From assembly GCA_902795555.1 (NCBI GenBank), contig CADBLV010000125.1, forward strand, positions 1 to 5,379: a stretch of DNA of 5,379 nucleotides, in the 5' to 3' direction. The notes under the pieces were generated by a model that ran no database searches, was not told the DNA's origin, and saw only the letters and a list, made by a program, of their open reading frames with translations. This document shows, in pieces, positions 1-5,043 of this stretch. Numbering within the stretch: position 1 is the first letter of the stretch; the number at the start of each line of letters is the position of its first letter. Source of the stretch: an uncultured Eubacteriales bacterium (lineage in GTDB: Bacteria; Bacillota_A; Clostridia; Christensenellales; Aristaeellaceae). A program made the translations under genes and the position numbers.

Positions 1-680
1 ACATATCCCTCAAAGCCCCATTCCTTCCGGAGCACCTCTGTGAGCAGCCAGGGGTTTTCGGAGGCGAAGACGCCGTTGATTTTGTTATAGGAGCACATGA
101 CCGTCCAGGGCTGGGCTTCTTTGACGGCCATTTCAAAGGCGGGGAAATAGATTTCCCGCAGGGTGCGCTCATCGGCATCGGAGGAGGAGCTCATTCGACG
201 GTGCTCCTGGCTGTTGGCGGCAAAATGCTTGATGCTCGTTCCCACATTTCGGCTCTGCACGCCCTGAATGAGCGCAGTGGCCATCCGGCCGGCCAGATAA
301 GGATCTTCGGAAAAATATTCAAAATTCCGGCCGCACAGGGGAGAACGCTTGATGTTGACCGCCGGGCCGAGGACGACGGACACCTGCTCATGCTGGCAGC
401 TGTCGCCGATGGCGGCGCCCATGTCCCGGAGCATCTCCGGATCGAAAGAGGCGGCCGTGGCGCTGGCCGTCGGGAAGCAGACCGCTTTGATGCTGTCATT
501 GATGCCCAGGTGATCGGCCTTCAGATCCTGCTTGCGGAGGCCGTGGGGGCCGTCGCTGACCATGGTTCGCGGAATTCCCAGCCGCTCCACCGCTTTGGTG
601 TGCCAGAAATCATCGCCGGACAGCAACCCGGCCTTTTCCTCCAGGGTCATCTGGGAAATGAGTTTTTTGATATCCGCCAT
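1..680 (-). CDS. Glycoside hydrolase family 3 beta-glycosidase (probable beta-glucosidase), N-terminal part, cut by the window edge
   Basis: Read on the minus strand from ATG at 680, this gives 226 uninterrupted codons and runs off the window. Family signatures seen in order: an [12 protein letters not shown] opening (11-22), SDGPHGLR (42-49, with the Asp that contacts substrate in GH3), [13 protein letters not shown] (120-132), [12 protein letters not shown] (151-162, the conserved Lys-His substrate pair) and SYNKING (197-203). The sequence ends at WGFEGY, just before the place where GH3 enzymes carry the SDW nucleophile Asp, so that residue cannot be checked. There is no signal peptide, so the enzyme is probably cytoplasmic and cleaves imported beta-linked oligosaccharides. 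GH3 members usually exceed 650 residues, so most of the protein lies outside. A GGGAGG ribosome site (689-694) about 8 nt upstream supports the start. Exact sugar specificity (glucoside, xyloside, N-acetylglucosaminide) cannot be told from this part. Confidence 0.93.
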   Translation of the reverse strand, partial: MADIKKLISQMTLEEKAGLLSGDDFWHTKAVERLGIPRTMVSDGPHGLRKQDLKADHLGINDSIKAVCFPTASATAASFDPEMLRDMGAAIGDSCQHEQVSVVLGPAVNIKRSPLCGRNFEYFSEDPYLAGRMATALIQGVQSRNVGTSIKHFAANSQEHRRMSSSSDADERTLREIYFPAFEMAVKEAQPWTVMCSYNKINGVFASENPWLLTEVLRKEWGFEGY

Positions 681-790
681 GCTGTTTTCCTCCCGTTTTC
701 TCGTTTTCTGATTCTTTTCGGTTTGTTCCTGATGGTTTCTGAGTGCTCCTGATCGTTCCCGATTGTTTCCGATCGTTTTCCTGTGTTTTT
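681..790 (-). repeat. Degenerate 10-nt tandem repeat filling the 5' leader of the GH3 gene
   Basis: On the plus strand the units GATGGTTTCT (731), GAGTGCTCCT (741), GATCGTTCCC (751), GATTGTTTCC (761) and GATCGTTTTC (771) follow one another at exactly 10-nt spacing without gaps. GTTTGTTCCT (721) fits too. Weaker units continue to the start codon (681-720) and one lies at 781. On the transcribed minus strand the consensus is about RGRAACNATC, a purine-rich, C/U-poor leader. The last unit supplies the GGGAGG ribosome site. The predicted GH3 promoter is just upstream, so nearly the whole leader is this repeat. Function is unknown; an unstructured leader, a protein-binding RNA array or a slippage-born repeat are all possible. 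Confidence 0.7.
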
Positions 791-808
791 CACGCTGCGT
801 CTTCCTTT

Positions 809-838
809 ATTATCCGGGAGACAGGCCCCTTCTGTCAA
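809..838 (-). promoter_or_regulatory. Sigma-A promoter for the GH3 gene
   Basis: Read on the minus strand, a perfect -35 TTGACA (838 to 833) is followed after 18 nt by GATAAT (814 to 809), one mismatch from the -10 consensus. Transcription would begin near 802, leaving a leader of about 120 nt before the ATG at 680. The -35 box is almost back to back with that of the divergent rarA promoter. Confidence 0.78.
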
Positions 839-842
839 GGGG
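826..842. promoter_or_regulatory. Inverted repeat between divergent promoters (candidate operator)
   Basis: CCCCTT (826-831) and AAGGGG (837-842) form perfect 6-bp arms around CTGTC. The dyad covers the GH3 -35 box (833-838) and ends next to the rarA -35 region (844 onward), so a bound protein could block one or both promoters. A second, overlapping dyad, GACAG (820-824) with CTGTC (832-836), is present. With four T residues after it, the main dyad could also be read as a weak plus-strand terminator, but no gene upstream would use it. Regulator unknown. Confidence 0.45.
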
Positions 843-843
843 G

Positions 844-872
844 TTTTGAAATTCCGCCGCCTGTGATATAAT
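844..872 (+). promoter_or_regulatory. Extended -10 promoter for rarA
   Basis: A perfect TATAAT (867-872) is preceded by TGA (864-866), giving the TGn extended -10. The -35 is weak: TTTTGA (844-849) at 17 nt, or TTGAAA (846-851) at 15 nt. The extended -10 would compensate. The start of transcription is expected near 879, giving a leader of about 55 nt to the GTG at 935. Confidence 0.75.
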
Positions 873-895
873 CAGGGCAGATTGATCGAACCATC

Positions 896-911
896 CGCCG
901 CGCCTGCGGCG
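896..911 (+). other. GC-rich hairpin in the rarA leader
   Basis: CGCCGC (896-901) pairs perfectly with GCGGCG (906-911) around the loop GCCT. The hairpin ends 9 nt before the AGGAG ribosome site and is not followed by a T-run, so it is not a terminator. It may protect the 5' end of the mRNA or tune translation; nothing in the sequence tells which. Confidence 0.6.
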
Positions 912-920
912 AAGGCTGAA

Positions 921-925
921 AGGAG
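921..925 (+). promoter_or_regulatory. Ribosome binding site that fixes the rarA GTG start
   Basis: AGGAG, preceded by AA, sits 9 nt upstream of GTG at 935. No ATG in the same frame lies at a suitable distance, and the first residues after GTG match the usual RarA amino end, so GTG is the best start. Confidence 0.8.
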
Positions 926-934
926 ACCGTCCCC

Positions 935-2272
935 GTGGAACAACAAACCCTGCTGTTTCCCGAAGAAGCGCCCGCGTCCAGTCAGCCGCTGGCAGCCCGC
1001 ATGCGGCCATCCTCCCTGGATGAAATCGCGGGGCAGCAGCATCTTCTGGGGCCGGGCAAGGTTCTGCGCCGCCTGATCAGCTCCGATATCATCTCTTCCA
1101 TGATTTTCTGGGGACCCCCGGGGGTCGGGAAAACCAGCCTGGCGCGGGTGATCGCCCTGCAGACGAAGGCGACCTTCATCGATTTTTCCGCCGTGACCAG
1201 CGGGATCAAGGAGATCCGCCAGGTGATGATGAAGGCGGAGGAAAACCGGGCCTACGGGATTCGGACGATCGTTTTCGTCGATGAAATTCATCGCTTCAAC
1301 AAAGCCCAGCAGGATGCCTTCCTACCCTTTGTGGAAAAGGGGAGCATCATTCTGATCGGCGCAACGACGGAAAACCCTTCCTTCGAGGTGAACAGCGCGC
1401 TGTTGTCCCGATGCAAAGTGTTTGTGCTGCAGGCCCTGACCCGGGAGGATATCCTGATTCTGCTGCGGCGGGCTTTGACGGACGAGCGCGGCTTCGGAAA
1501 GGATTCGGTGTCCATCAGCGAGAAGGCCCTGGGCGCCATTGCCGATTTCAGCAACGGGGATGCCCGGAGCGCGCTGAGCACACTGGAAATGATCGTGCTC
1601 AACGGGGAGGTCAGCGAGCGGGGGATTGAAGTGACCGACGAAATCCTCGCCCAGTGCCTGAGCCGGAAAAGCCTGATGTATGACAAGGACGGGGAGGAGC
1701 ATTACAACCTGATTTCCGCGCTGCACAAGTCCATGCGGAACTCGGATCCCGACGCCGCGGTTTACTGGATGATGCGCATGCTGGAGGGCGGGGAGGATCC
1801 CCTCTATATCGCCCGAAGGGTGCTGCGATTTGCCGCGGAGGACGTGGGGCTGGCCGATCCCCGGGCGATGGAGGTCGGCGTGGCGGCCTATCAGGCCTGC
1901 CATTTCATCGGCGTTCCGGAATGCAATGTGCATCTGGCCGAGGCCGTCGTTTATATGTCCCTGGCCTCCAAGTCCAACGCGATGGAAATGGCCGTGATGG
2001 AGGCGAAAGAAGCCATTGAGAAGGAACCGGACGCGCCTGTGCCCCTGGTGATCCGGAATGCCCCGACCCAGCTGATGAAAGACCTGGAATACGGCAAGGG
2101 ATATCAGTATGCCCATGATTACGCGGAAAAGATGACCGCCATGCAGTGCCTGCCCGACGCGCTGAAGGACCGGCATTTCTACCACCCTACCACCCAGGGC
2201 CAGGAAGCCCGATATAAGGAGCGGCTGGAGCAGATTACCGCCTGGAAAGAGGAACAGCGCGGGAAGGGCTGA
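935..2272 (+). CDS. rarA: Replication-associated recombination protein A (RarA/MgsA, AAA+ ATPase)
   Basis: Complete gene of 445 residues, normal for RarA. It is a cytosolic AAA+ ATPase of the RarA/Mgs1/WRNIP1 family, related to clamp-loader subunits, that acts at stalled replication forks and gapped DNA. Visible motifs: PLAARMRPSSLDEIAGQQHL (18-37, the family box), Walker A GPPGVGKTS (60-68, K66), Walker B IVFVDEIHRF (112-121, D116/E117), sensor 1 GATTENPSFE (142-151), arginine finger in LLSRC (R159) and sensor 2 GDARSALSTLE (208-218, R211). The C-terminal half has the RarA-specific tetramerisation region, including YWMMRMLEGGEDPLYIARR (277-295) and the A-E-D-V-G-L segment (301-306). Residues 4-8, QTLLF, resemble a sliding-clamp-binding peptide. 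The start is GTG. It is divergent from the GH3 gene and converges on the hydrolase gene; a shared terminator lies at 2564-2587. No key residue is missing. Confidence 0.96.
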   Translation: MEQQTLLFPEEAPASSQPLAARMRPSSLDEIAGQQHLLGPGKVLRRLISSDIISSMIFWGPPGVGKTSLARVIALQTKATFIDFSAVTSGIKEIRQVMMKAEENRAYGIRTIVFVDEIHRFNKAQQDAFLPFVEKGSIILIGATTENPSFEVNSALLSRCKVFVLQALTREDILILLRRALTDERGFGKDSVSISEKALGAIADFSNGDARSALSTLEMIVLNGEVSERGIEVTDEILAQCLSRKSLMYDKDGEEHYNLISALHKSMRNSDPDAAVYWMMRMLEGGEDPLYIARRVLRFAAEDVGLADPRAMEVGVAAYQACHFIGVPECNVHLAEAVVYMSLASKSNAMEMAVMEAKEAIEKEPDAPVPLVIRNAPTQLMKDLEYGKGYQYAHDYAEKMTAMQCLPDALKDRHFYHPTTQGQEARYKERLEQITAWKEEQRGKG

Positions 2273-2292
2273 GGCAGTCCGCGGGGGACGCG

Positions 2293-2541
2293 GGCAGACG
2301 GGTTCGGGTGACCTTCGAGGGTGTTTACAAGCATGCCCGGGTTTGGATCAACAGCAATTATCTCGTGGAACACGCCTACGGATATACCGGGTTTTCCTTT
2401 GATATCAGCGAATTCGTTCGGGTGGGGGAAAACGTGATCGCCGTGCGGGTGGATCATTCGGAAGTGGCGGATTCCCGATGGTATACCGGGTCCGGCGTGG
2501 ACCGCCCTGTGACGCTGACCGTGACGGAGCCGGTGTGCTTC
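2293..2541 (+). pseudogene. Fragment of a glycoside hydrolase family 2 (beta-galactosidase-type) N-terminal sugar-binding domain
   Basis: This lies in the 353-bp stretch between rarA and the hydrolase gene. In the frame that contains GTG at 2308, it encodes about 83 residues typical of the jelly-roll domain of GH2 enzymes: VTFEGVYKHARVWIN, then AYGYTGFSFDISEFVRVGEN, VIAVRVDHSE, then SRWYTGSGVDRPVTLTVTEP. GH2 proteins need about 50 or more residues before this block and several hundred after it, including the catalytic barrel; both are absent. There is no stop or frameshift inside, no ribosome site, and the frame simply drifts on into sequence antisense to the next gene. It begins about 20 bp after the rarA stop. 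It is therefore a relic of a larger gene, left by deletion or brought in by recombination, and young because it is undamaged. An assembly join is the other explanation. Family assignment is from recognised motifs, not a search. Confidence 0.8.
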
Positions 2542-2563
2542 CGGGAGCCCAGGAGAACGAAAA

Positions 2564-2587
2564 GAACCCTCCGTTTTCGGGGGGTTC
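2564..2587. terminator. Bidirectional intrinsic terminator between rarA and the hydrolase gene
   Basis: A 10-bp stem (2564-2573 with 2578-2587, one T-G wobble at 2570/2581) closes a TTTT loop. On the plus strand it is followed by CGTTTT; on the minus strand TTTT follows the stem directly, then CGTTCT. The minus-strand form, 38 nt past the hydrolase stop codon, looks stronger. It also serves to stop transcripts that run out of rarA through the GH2 fragment. Confidence 0.8.
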
Positions 2588-2625
2588 CGTTTTATGATCC
2601 GGGAGCAGAGGGGGAAGCGAAAAAG

Positions 2626-3441
2626 TTACGGAGAAGCTGTGATCCGGACGGGCTCGAGAAGACGGGGCCGGAGGCAGGCGACCCGGCCGGGATATTTGGC
2701 ATCGAGATAGTCCGCGAAGGCCACGGGATTGCCGGGATTATCGGCAAACATATCCCAGTGGCCGGGGATGACGGCGCGAAGAGAGAGCTCTCCGGCGAGA
2801 TCCACCGCCTCCTGGAAGGTCATGTTTCCGATGCAGTTTCGGCGATATCGGACGGCGTCCCTGCCGTTGATGGGGAGGAGGGCGGCGTCGATGGGGCCGA
2901 AGGCCTGCAGCTTCGGCAGCATGCCTTCATAGCGGACGGTGTCTCCGGCATGATAAATTCGCAAGCCGTTTCCTTCAATGATATACTGAAGGGCGGGGAA
3001 GAGGCCGGAGACGGGATCCGGATCGAGAAACTCATGGGCGGCGACGACGGCATGAACGGTTATCTCGCCGATCCGGCAGGAGGTTCCGTCCGTGAGGCCA
3101 TGCAGGCGCTCCGAGGGGATGCCGTCCGCGAGAACGTCCTTTTCATGGAGAGCGGGGAAAACGAAACGGGCCTCCGGACAGGTTTTTCCCCAGATTTTCC
3201 AGGAATCATGATCCATGTGGTCCAGGTGATTGTGCGTGCCGAGGAAGGCGGCGACGCCTTCGACTTCCCCGGCCGGAACCGGGGGCGGAACCTGCCGCTC
3301 CGGAAGAGGAGAGGCAAAATAATCCACGCAGAGGACGGTCTCTCCCATTTTGATGAGCAGGCCCATCTGGCCCAGCCACCAGAGGACGGCCGAGCCGAAG
3401 GGCGCCGGGGTGTTTATGACGGAATTGAAAAAGGGATTCAT
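2626..3441 (-). CDS. UlaG-like metallo-beta-lactamase-fold hydrolase
   Basis: Complete 271-residue protein of the UlaG-like branch of the metallo-beta-lactamase fold (COG2220 type). Metal-binding motifs seen: THNHLDH (69-75, the HxHxDH box), H136 in AAHEF, YHAGD (163-167, D167) and the terminal PGHWD (226-230, H228). The LLPINGRD box (188-195) followed by NCIGNMTFQEA (202-212) is typical of this branch. UlaG itself opens L-ascorbate-6-phosphate and is longer (about 350 residues), so ascorbate lactonase activity should not be assumed; the likely role is metal-dependent hydrolysis of a small, perhaps phosphorylated or lactone-like, substrate in the cytosol. No signal peptide. ATG at 3441 has AAAGGAGG (3452-3459) 10 nt upstream. 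It lies 75 bp behind the reductase gene on the same strand, with no obvious terminator or promoter between, so the two are probably co-transcribed. Confidence 0.88.
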   Translation of the reverse strand: MNPFFNSVINTPAPFGSAVLWWLGQMGLLIKMGETVLCVDYFASPLPERQVPPPVPAGEVEGVAAFLGTHNHLDHMDHDSWKIWGKTCPEARFVFPALHEKDVLADGIPSERLHGLTDGTSCRIGEITVHAVVAAHEFLDPDPVSGLFPALQYIIEGNGLRIYHAGDTVRYEGMLPKLQAFGPIDAALLPINGRDAVRYRRNCIGNMTFQEAVDLAGELSLRAVIPGHWDMFADNPGNPVAFADYLDAKYPGRVACLRPRLLEPVRITASP

Positions 3442-3516
3442 GGGATCGGGGCCTCCTTTTCGGACGACGGCCGCGGCAGAAATCAGCCGAACCTCTGCAT
3501 CGGGGAATGTTGAACG

Positions 3517-4647
3517 TTAATTCAGCTCCTGCCAGGCCTGCTGCAGGCCGTCGATGATGGACAGATGCTGCGGGCAGGCGGCCTCGCAGGCGCCGCAGCC
3601 GACACAGTTGTCCGCTCCGGCGTTTCTTTCCCGGATCATCCGCAGGCCAAAGTCCGTTTTGGGATCGGCATTATAAAGCGAGAAATTGTTCCAGGCGCTG
3701 AAGATGCCGGGAATGTTGACGCCGTTGGGGCAGGGCATGCAATATCGGCAGCCGGTGCAGCCGATTTTGGTCCGGCTGAGATAGGCGGCCCGGACATCGT
3801 CGATGAGCTTCAGTTCCTCATCGGTCATGATGCCGACATCCACGGAATCGAAAATGCGGAGATTATCATCGATCTGCTCCGCCTCATTGCAGCCGGAGAG
3901 GACAACGGAGACTTCCGGATGATTGCAGAGCCAGCGGAAAGCCCATTCCACCGGGGAGCGTCTGACGGGGAAGGCATCATAAAGGGCCTGCACATTTTCA
4001 GGGGCCCGGGAAAGCCTGCCGCCCAGGAGCCCTTCCATGATGACCACCGGGATGCCTTTGCGGCCGGCCAGCTCCAGGCCTTTCGTTCCGGCCTGATTTT
4101 TCACATCCATGAAATTATACTGGATCTGCACCATATCCCAGTCCCAGTCATTCAGGATATATTCGAACTCCTCATAAGGGCCGTGGAAGGAGAAGCATTT
4201 AAAGCGGATTTTCCCGGCCTTTTTCATGTCGTCGAAGAACGCCGGCGCGCCGATCGATTTGAAATATTCCCACTTTTCCTTATTGATTCCGTGCATGAGG
4301 TAAAAATCCAGATGATCGGTTTGCAGCTTTTTCAGCTCTTCTGCCAGCAGGGCCTCCATTTCCGCCCGATTATGCACATATTCGGCGGGCATCTTGGTGG
4401 CGATGGTGACCTTCTCCCGATAGCCGTCCCGGAGGGCTTTTCCCAGGACGATTTCGGAGGTTTTGTCCAGATAGACATAGGCGGTATCGATATAGGTGAC
4501 ACCGCCGTCGATGGCCCTGCGAATCAGGGAAACGGCTTTCTGCTCGTCAATGACGCTGTCGCCGGAGGCCTGGCCGTTGAAACGCATGCAGCCCAGGCCG
4601 AAGGCGGAGGACTGAAAGCCCAGCTTGCCCATGGTGCGGTATTTCAT
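3517..4647 (-). CDS. Aldo/keto reductase with C-terminal two-cluster ferredoxin domain
   Basis: Complete 376-residue protein. Residues 1-285 form an aldo/keto reductase barrel: MKYRTMGKLGFQSSAFGLGCMR opening region, catalytic set D54 and Y59 (in IDTAYVYLD), K85 (ATKMP) and H119 (FYLMHG), plus a SVVLSGCNEAEQIDDNL phosphate-binding-type segment (247-263). Residues 297-306 hold CTGCRYCMPC and 348-358 hold CVGCGACEAAC, each followed by Pro; these eight Cys can carry two 4Fe-4S clusters. This architecture (COG1453 type) is common in anaerobic Clostridia. The barrel should reduce an aldehyde, ketone or sugar with a nicotinamide cofactor, and the clusters suggest exchange of electrons with ferredoxin or another partner; the substrate is not known. 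The start at 4647 has GGAAGG (4655-4660) 7 nt upstream. It heads a two-gene unit with the UlaG-like hydrolase. Confidence 0.94.
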   Translation of the reverse strand: MKYRTMGKLGFQSSAFGLGCMRFNGQASGDSVIDEQKAVSLIRRAIDGGVTYIDTAYVYLDKTSEIVLGKALRDGYREKVTIATKMPAEYVHNRAEMEALLAEELKKLQTDHLDFYLMHGINKEKWEYFKSIGAPAFFDDMKKAGKIRFKCFSFHGPYEEFEYILNDWDWDMVQIQYNFMDVKNQAGTKGLELAGRKGIPVVIMEGLLGGRLSRAPENVQALYDAFPVRRSPVEWAFRWLCNHPEVSVVLSGCNEAEQIDDNLRIFDSVDVGIMTDEELKLIDDVRAAYLSRTKIGCTGCRYCMPCPNGVNIPGIFSAWNNFSLYNADPKTDFGLRMIRERNAGADNCVGCGACEAACPQHLSIIDGLQQAWQELN

Positions 4648-4689
4648 GAGTGATCCTTCCTTTCATGACGTCGGTTTTGTTCTTATCCT

Positions 4690-4721
4690 ATTTTTAACAT
4701 TGCAGCTTACTCTAAGTCAAG
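4690..4721 (-). promoter_or_regulatory. Probable promoter of the reductase-hydrolase unit, MerR-regulator type
   Basis: On the minus strand CTTGACTTAGAGT starts at 4721, with -35 TTGACT at 4720-4715. The only A/T-rich -10 candidates are TTAAAA, TAAAAA or AAAAAT at spacings of 17, 18 or 19 nt (4697-4690), all poor. A strong -35, a long spacer and a poor -10 fit promoters activated by MerR-family proteins, and CTTGACTTAGAGT resembles one half of the operators I know upstream of aldo/keto reductases in Bacillota. The second half (CTGCAATG) matches an inverted copy only partly, and no merR gene is in view. Confidence 0.5.
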
Positions 4722-4751
4722 GCTTTTTTGGAGGAGTTTCATTCTGTTTTC

Positions 4752-4844
4752 AAACAAGCCTGTTTAAGCAGCCGCGTGCTTTGCACGCTGATGCCGCGCA
4801 AGGCGCGCTATTCCGTCTCATGCGAGCTTCAACGCACCTTCGGC
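4752..4844. repeat. Cluster of short GC-rich hairpins in the intergenic region
   Basis: Four small inverted repeats follow one another: AAACA/TGTTT (4752-4765), GCGTGC/GCACGC with a TTT loop (4774-4788), CGCGC/GCGCG with an AAG loop (4795-4807) and TGCG/CGCA (4821-4836). A further GCACC-TTC-GGCGC near-match ends at 4845. The block is GC-rich inside an otherwise A/T-rich gap. It resembles a palindromic intergenic repeat unit, or a small structured RNA, but no promoter clearly drives it and no known family is recognised. No convincing gene lies here. Confidence 0.45.
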
Positions 4845-4853
4845 GCTATCAAA

Positions 4854-4906
4854 ACAACAATTTTTTTTCTTTTCATATTGACAACGACGCCGGAATCAAA
4901 TAGAAT
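4854..4906 (+). promoter_or_regulatory. Strong sigma-A promoter of the solute-binding protein gene, with an A/T-rich upstream element
   Basis: A perfect -35 TTGACA (4878-4883) and TAGAAT (4901-4906, one mismatch) are separated by the ideal 17 nt. Immediately upstream, 4854-4875 is an A-run then a T-run of eight, the pattern of an UP element. The start of transcription is expected near 4913, about 130 nt before the ATG at 5044. Confidence 0.88.
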
Positions 4907-4917
4907 GGGGTTGTCAC

Positions 4918-4931
4918 CGAAAACGTTTCCG
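4918..4931. promoter_or_regulatory. LacI/GalR-type operator candidate just after the transcription start
   Basis: CGAAAACGTTTCCG is a 14-bp palindrome centred on CG with a single mismatched pair (4920/4929). The central CG and A/T-rich flanks fit operators of the LacI/GalR family, including catabolite-response-like sites, though the TG...CA ends of the CcpA consensus are missing. It lies about 5-19 nt after the predicted start, where a repressor would act as a roadblock. This fits control of a sugar-uptake gene. Confidence 0.5.
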
Positions 4932-5009
4932 ATTACCGAAACGGACAAACAGGAAAGGAACAAGACGATTTACCCAGCATTTAAAACGGACAGGTTCCGT
5001 TTTGAATAA

Positions 5010-5021
5010 CGGCTTCGGCCG
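5010..5021 (+). other. UUCG tetraloop hairpin before the ribosome site
   Basis: CGGC (5010-5013) and GCCG (5018-5021) close a TTCG loop, the very stable C(UUCG)G tetraloop. It ends 9 nt before the GGAGG at 5031-5035. A mRNA-stabilising or translation-tuning role is inferred. Confidence 0.65.
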
Positions 5022-5043
5022 AATAATAAAGGAGGATAACCCC

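Larger units (their letters stand above)
4913..5043 (+). promoter_or_regulatory. Structured 5' leader of the solute-binding protein gene
   Basis: The leader can fold in competing ways. Hairpin A pairs CGTTTC (4924-4929) with GAAACG (4938-4943). Hairpin B pairs AAAACGGA (4983-4990) with TCCGTTTT (4996-5003). The word AAACGGACA occurs twice, at 4939-4947 and 4984-4992, so the first copy could also pair with TCCGTTT (4996-5002), breaking A. A UUCG hairpin and an AGGAGG ribosome site follow. I do not recognise any named riboswitch; a DNA-level operator array is an equal possibility. Confidence 0.5.

Noticed and set aside
201..752. A 183-codon open frame on the plus strand
   Set aside because: Lies opposite the GH3 gene, which has clear family motifs; its C-terminal end only translates the repeat leader.
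647..838. A 63-codon minus-strand frame with a repeated SETI-type peptide
   Set aside because: Its 10-residue periodicity is what a 10-nt DNA repeat must give when translated; it overlaps the GH3 start and spans that gene's promoter and leader.
826..847. CCCCTT/AAGGGG dyad followed by GTTTT as a plus-strand terminator
   Set aside because: Stem of only 6 bp, short T-run, and no plus-strand gene upstream in the window that would need it. Its position over the -35 boxes suits an operator better.
1322..2185. A 287-codon open frame on the minus strand
   Set aside because: Antisense to rarA, whose motifs are complete; histidine- and glycine-rich composition is typical of a shadow frame.
2308..3513. 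A 401-codon open frame on the plus strand
   Set aside because: Only its first 78 or so codons are meaningful (the GH2 fragment). The rest is antisense to the well-supported hydrolase gene, crosses a terminator and has no family features.
3565..4653. A 362-codon open frame on the plus strand, opposite the reductase
   Set aside because: Mirror of the reductase coding strand in GC-rich DNA; no ribosome site and no recognisable domain.
4625..5009. Small plus-strand open frames (92 and 93 codons) in the intergenic gap
   Set aside because: They overlap the reductase start, the hairpin cluster and the promoter of the binding-protein gene, have no ribosome site and no family resemblance.
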